A DNA stretch of 46,505 nucleotides. Origin: a virus. Both the position numbers and the translations under genes were made by a program. The stretch is taken from positions 1-46,505 of IMG/VR virus record IMGVR_UViG_3300009168_000058; one strand, 5' to 3'. Positions 46,014-46,505 of the stretch are shown here, one piece after another (within the stretch, counting starts at the first letter, position 1; each line of letters begins with the position of its first letter). The notes beneath the pieces were generated by a model. It had not been told where the DNA came from. It was given only the letters and a program-made list of their open reading frames with translations, and searched no databases.

Positions 46014-46052
46014 ATATTCCCTTTTTCAAATATAACACATATTCCCTTTTTC
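46014..46052 (+). repeat. Direct repeats in initiator leader
   Basis: ATATTCCCTTTTTC occurs at 46014-46027 and 46039-46052, 25 bp apart; a shorter copy (ATTATTCCCT) precedes at 45999-46008. They lie in an AT-rich leader of the initiator gene and may be protein-binding sites or an easily melted origin segment. The rest of 45938-46118 shows no gene. Confidence 0.5.
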
Positions 46053-46118
46053 TGCAAGACAAGAATATCTGTAGCTATATTTGGAAAAGTCAGAAAAATT
46101 ATTAAGGAGGTAAATCTT

Positions 46119-46505
46119 ATGGCAGACAAAATAAGAATGGAAGTACCATTTTTTCAAACACCTAACAGAATTTTTGAAGTTGATGGATTAACAGAACATG
46201 AATTAATTACCTATATGTACTTATGTAGGTGTGGAAATAATGGTGGAGCTGCTTTCCCGTCTTATAATGATATTGGGAACAAAACAAAAACATCTCAAAA
46301 AACAGCACAAAGAGCAATAGAAGGACTAATAGACAAAGGTCTTATAATTAAACATAATCGAAAAGGAAAAAGCAAAAATGGCAATATTGTTAATATTTCA
46401 AACATTTATGAAGTAAATATAAATTTAGATACCCATGGTCAGACAGACCATACCCCCATAGTCAGACAAACCATACCCCATGATCAGACAGCACATACAC
46501 CCATA
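46119..46505 (+). CDS. Replication initiator / replisome organiser, N-terminal part (continues at 6)
   Basis: ATG 46119 after AAGGAGG (46104-46110). Residues 1-95 form a winged helix of the helix_turn_helix_36 kind: PNRIFEVDGLTEHELITYMYLC, FPSYNDIGNKTKTSQKTAQRAIEGLIDKGLI and a basic wing. The frame stays open to the last base of the window (129 codons) and enters the tandem repeats at 46433. It continues at base 6 when the 5-bp overlap is removed. It binds the origin iterons inside its own gene and recruits helicase; the role is inferred from domain and context. Confidence 0.85.
   Translation, partial: MADKIRMEVPFFQTPNRIFEVDGLTEHELITYMYLCRCGNNGGAAFPSYNDIGNKTKTSQKTAQRAIEGLIDKGLIIKHNRKGKSKNGNIVNISNIYEVNINLDTHGQTDHTPIVRQTIPHDQTAHTPI
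46433..46505 (+). repeat. Iteron-like tandem repeats, left part of array
   Basis: Units at 46433, 46456, 46478 and a partial one at 46501, spaced 23, 22 and 23 bp. The third is degenerate (CCATGATCAGACAGCACAT). The partial unit (46501-46505) is identical to bases 1-5, which gives the circular junction. With 1-86 the array has seven units. Confidence 0.9.

Noticed and set aside
1-46505. tRNA genes
   Set aside because: No cloverleaf with T-loop GGTTCRANNCC was found by eye on either strand; a tRNA scan would settle it.

Overview
This window looks like the complete, circular-mapping genome of a temperate, AT-rich phage of a low-GC Firmicute, most likely a Clostridium-type host. The host inference rests on AT-rich codon use, strong AGGAGG ribosome sites, an LSPSTQ-type amidase with a SPOR tail, a RecT annealing protein and ArpU-like and clostridial zinc-ribbon small proteins. 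The two window ends fall inside one tandem repeat in the replication-initiator gene. If bases 46501-46505 are overlapped with bases 1-5, both the reading frame and the 22/23-bp repeat phase are restored, which gives a 46,500-bp circle.

Layout. (1) 45077-45792: lysogeny switch with divergent CI-like and Cro-like genes and three operators. (2) 45792 through the junction to 8705: forward early region with the initiator (iterons inside the gene), a PP-loop ATPase plus a radical-SAM enzyme, many small proteins, a membrane protein with a winged-helix tail, an ArpU/sigma-like regulator, a small regulator bracketed by operators, and RecT. (3) 8749-9033: a stand-alone small-RNA gene with its own promoter and terminator and no ORF. 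It carries three different solitary CRISPR-repeat-like sequences. (4) 9090-12614: accessory genes of unknown function and a small serine resolvase. (5) 12615-13327: mostly non-coding, rich in inverted repeats. (6) 13328-37593: late region with a core-only tyrosine recombinase, TerS, TerL, a P22-type portal, scaffold, decoration protein, capsid, spike and glycan-binding proteins, gp4/gp10-like tail-neck proteins, ejection proteins (NlpC/P60 and a 1707-residue HELEH protein), holin candidates, amidase and a MazG-like protein. The gene set indicates podovirus morphology with a P22-like portal and tail machine. (7) 37594-43351: reverse-strand, plasmid/ICE-like block led by an FtsK/TcpA-like DNA translocase with small membrane proteins, a second membrane plus winged-helix protein and a VbhA-like antitoxin domain protein. 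(8) 43435-44850: large serine integrase.

The most interesting element is the small-RNA gene at 8784-9033. A consensus promoter (TTGACA, 17 bp, TAAAAT) would start transcription at the first repeat unit, and a strong hairpin with a T-run ends the unit. In between lie (a) a palindromic repeat ending ATTGAAAC, (b) TACCTATGAGGAATTAAAT, close to the clostridial I-B repeat family, and (c) CTCGTCAGGGGACGGAAAC, nearly identical to the 3' part of the type III-A repeat of Streptococcus thermophilus CRISPR2. There are no spacer-repeat-spacer units and no cas genes. The best reading is a multi-type RNA-based anti-CRISPR (Racr-like decoy) locus that would present repeat mimics to the Cas6/Cascade/Csm machinery of several systems from one transcript. 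Adjacent unknown genes (9090-11647) are candidates for other anti-defence functions.
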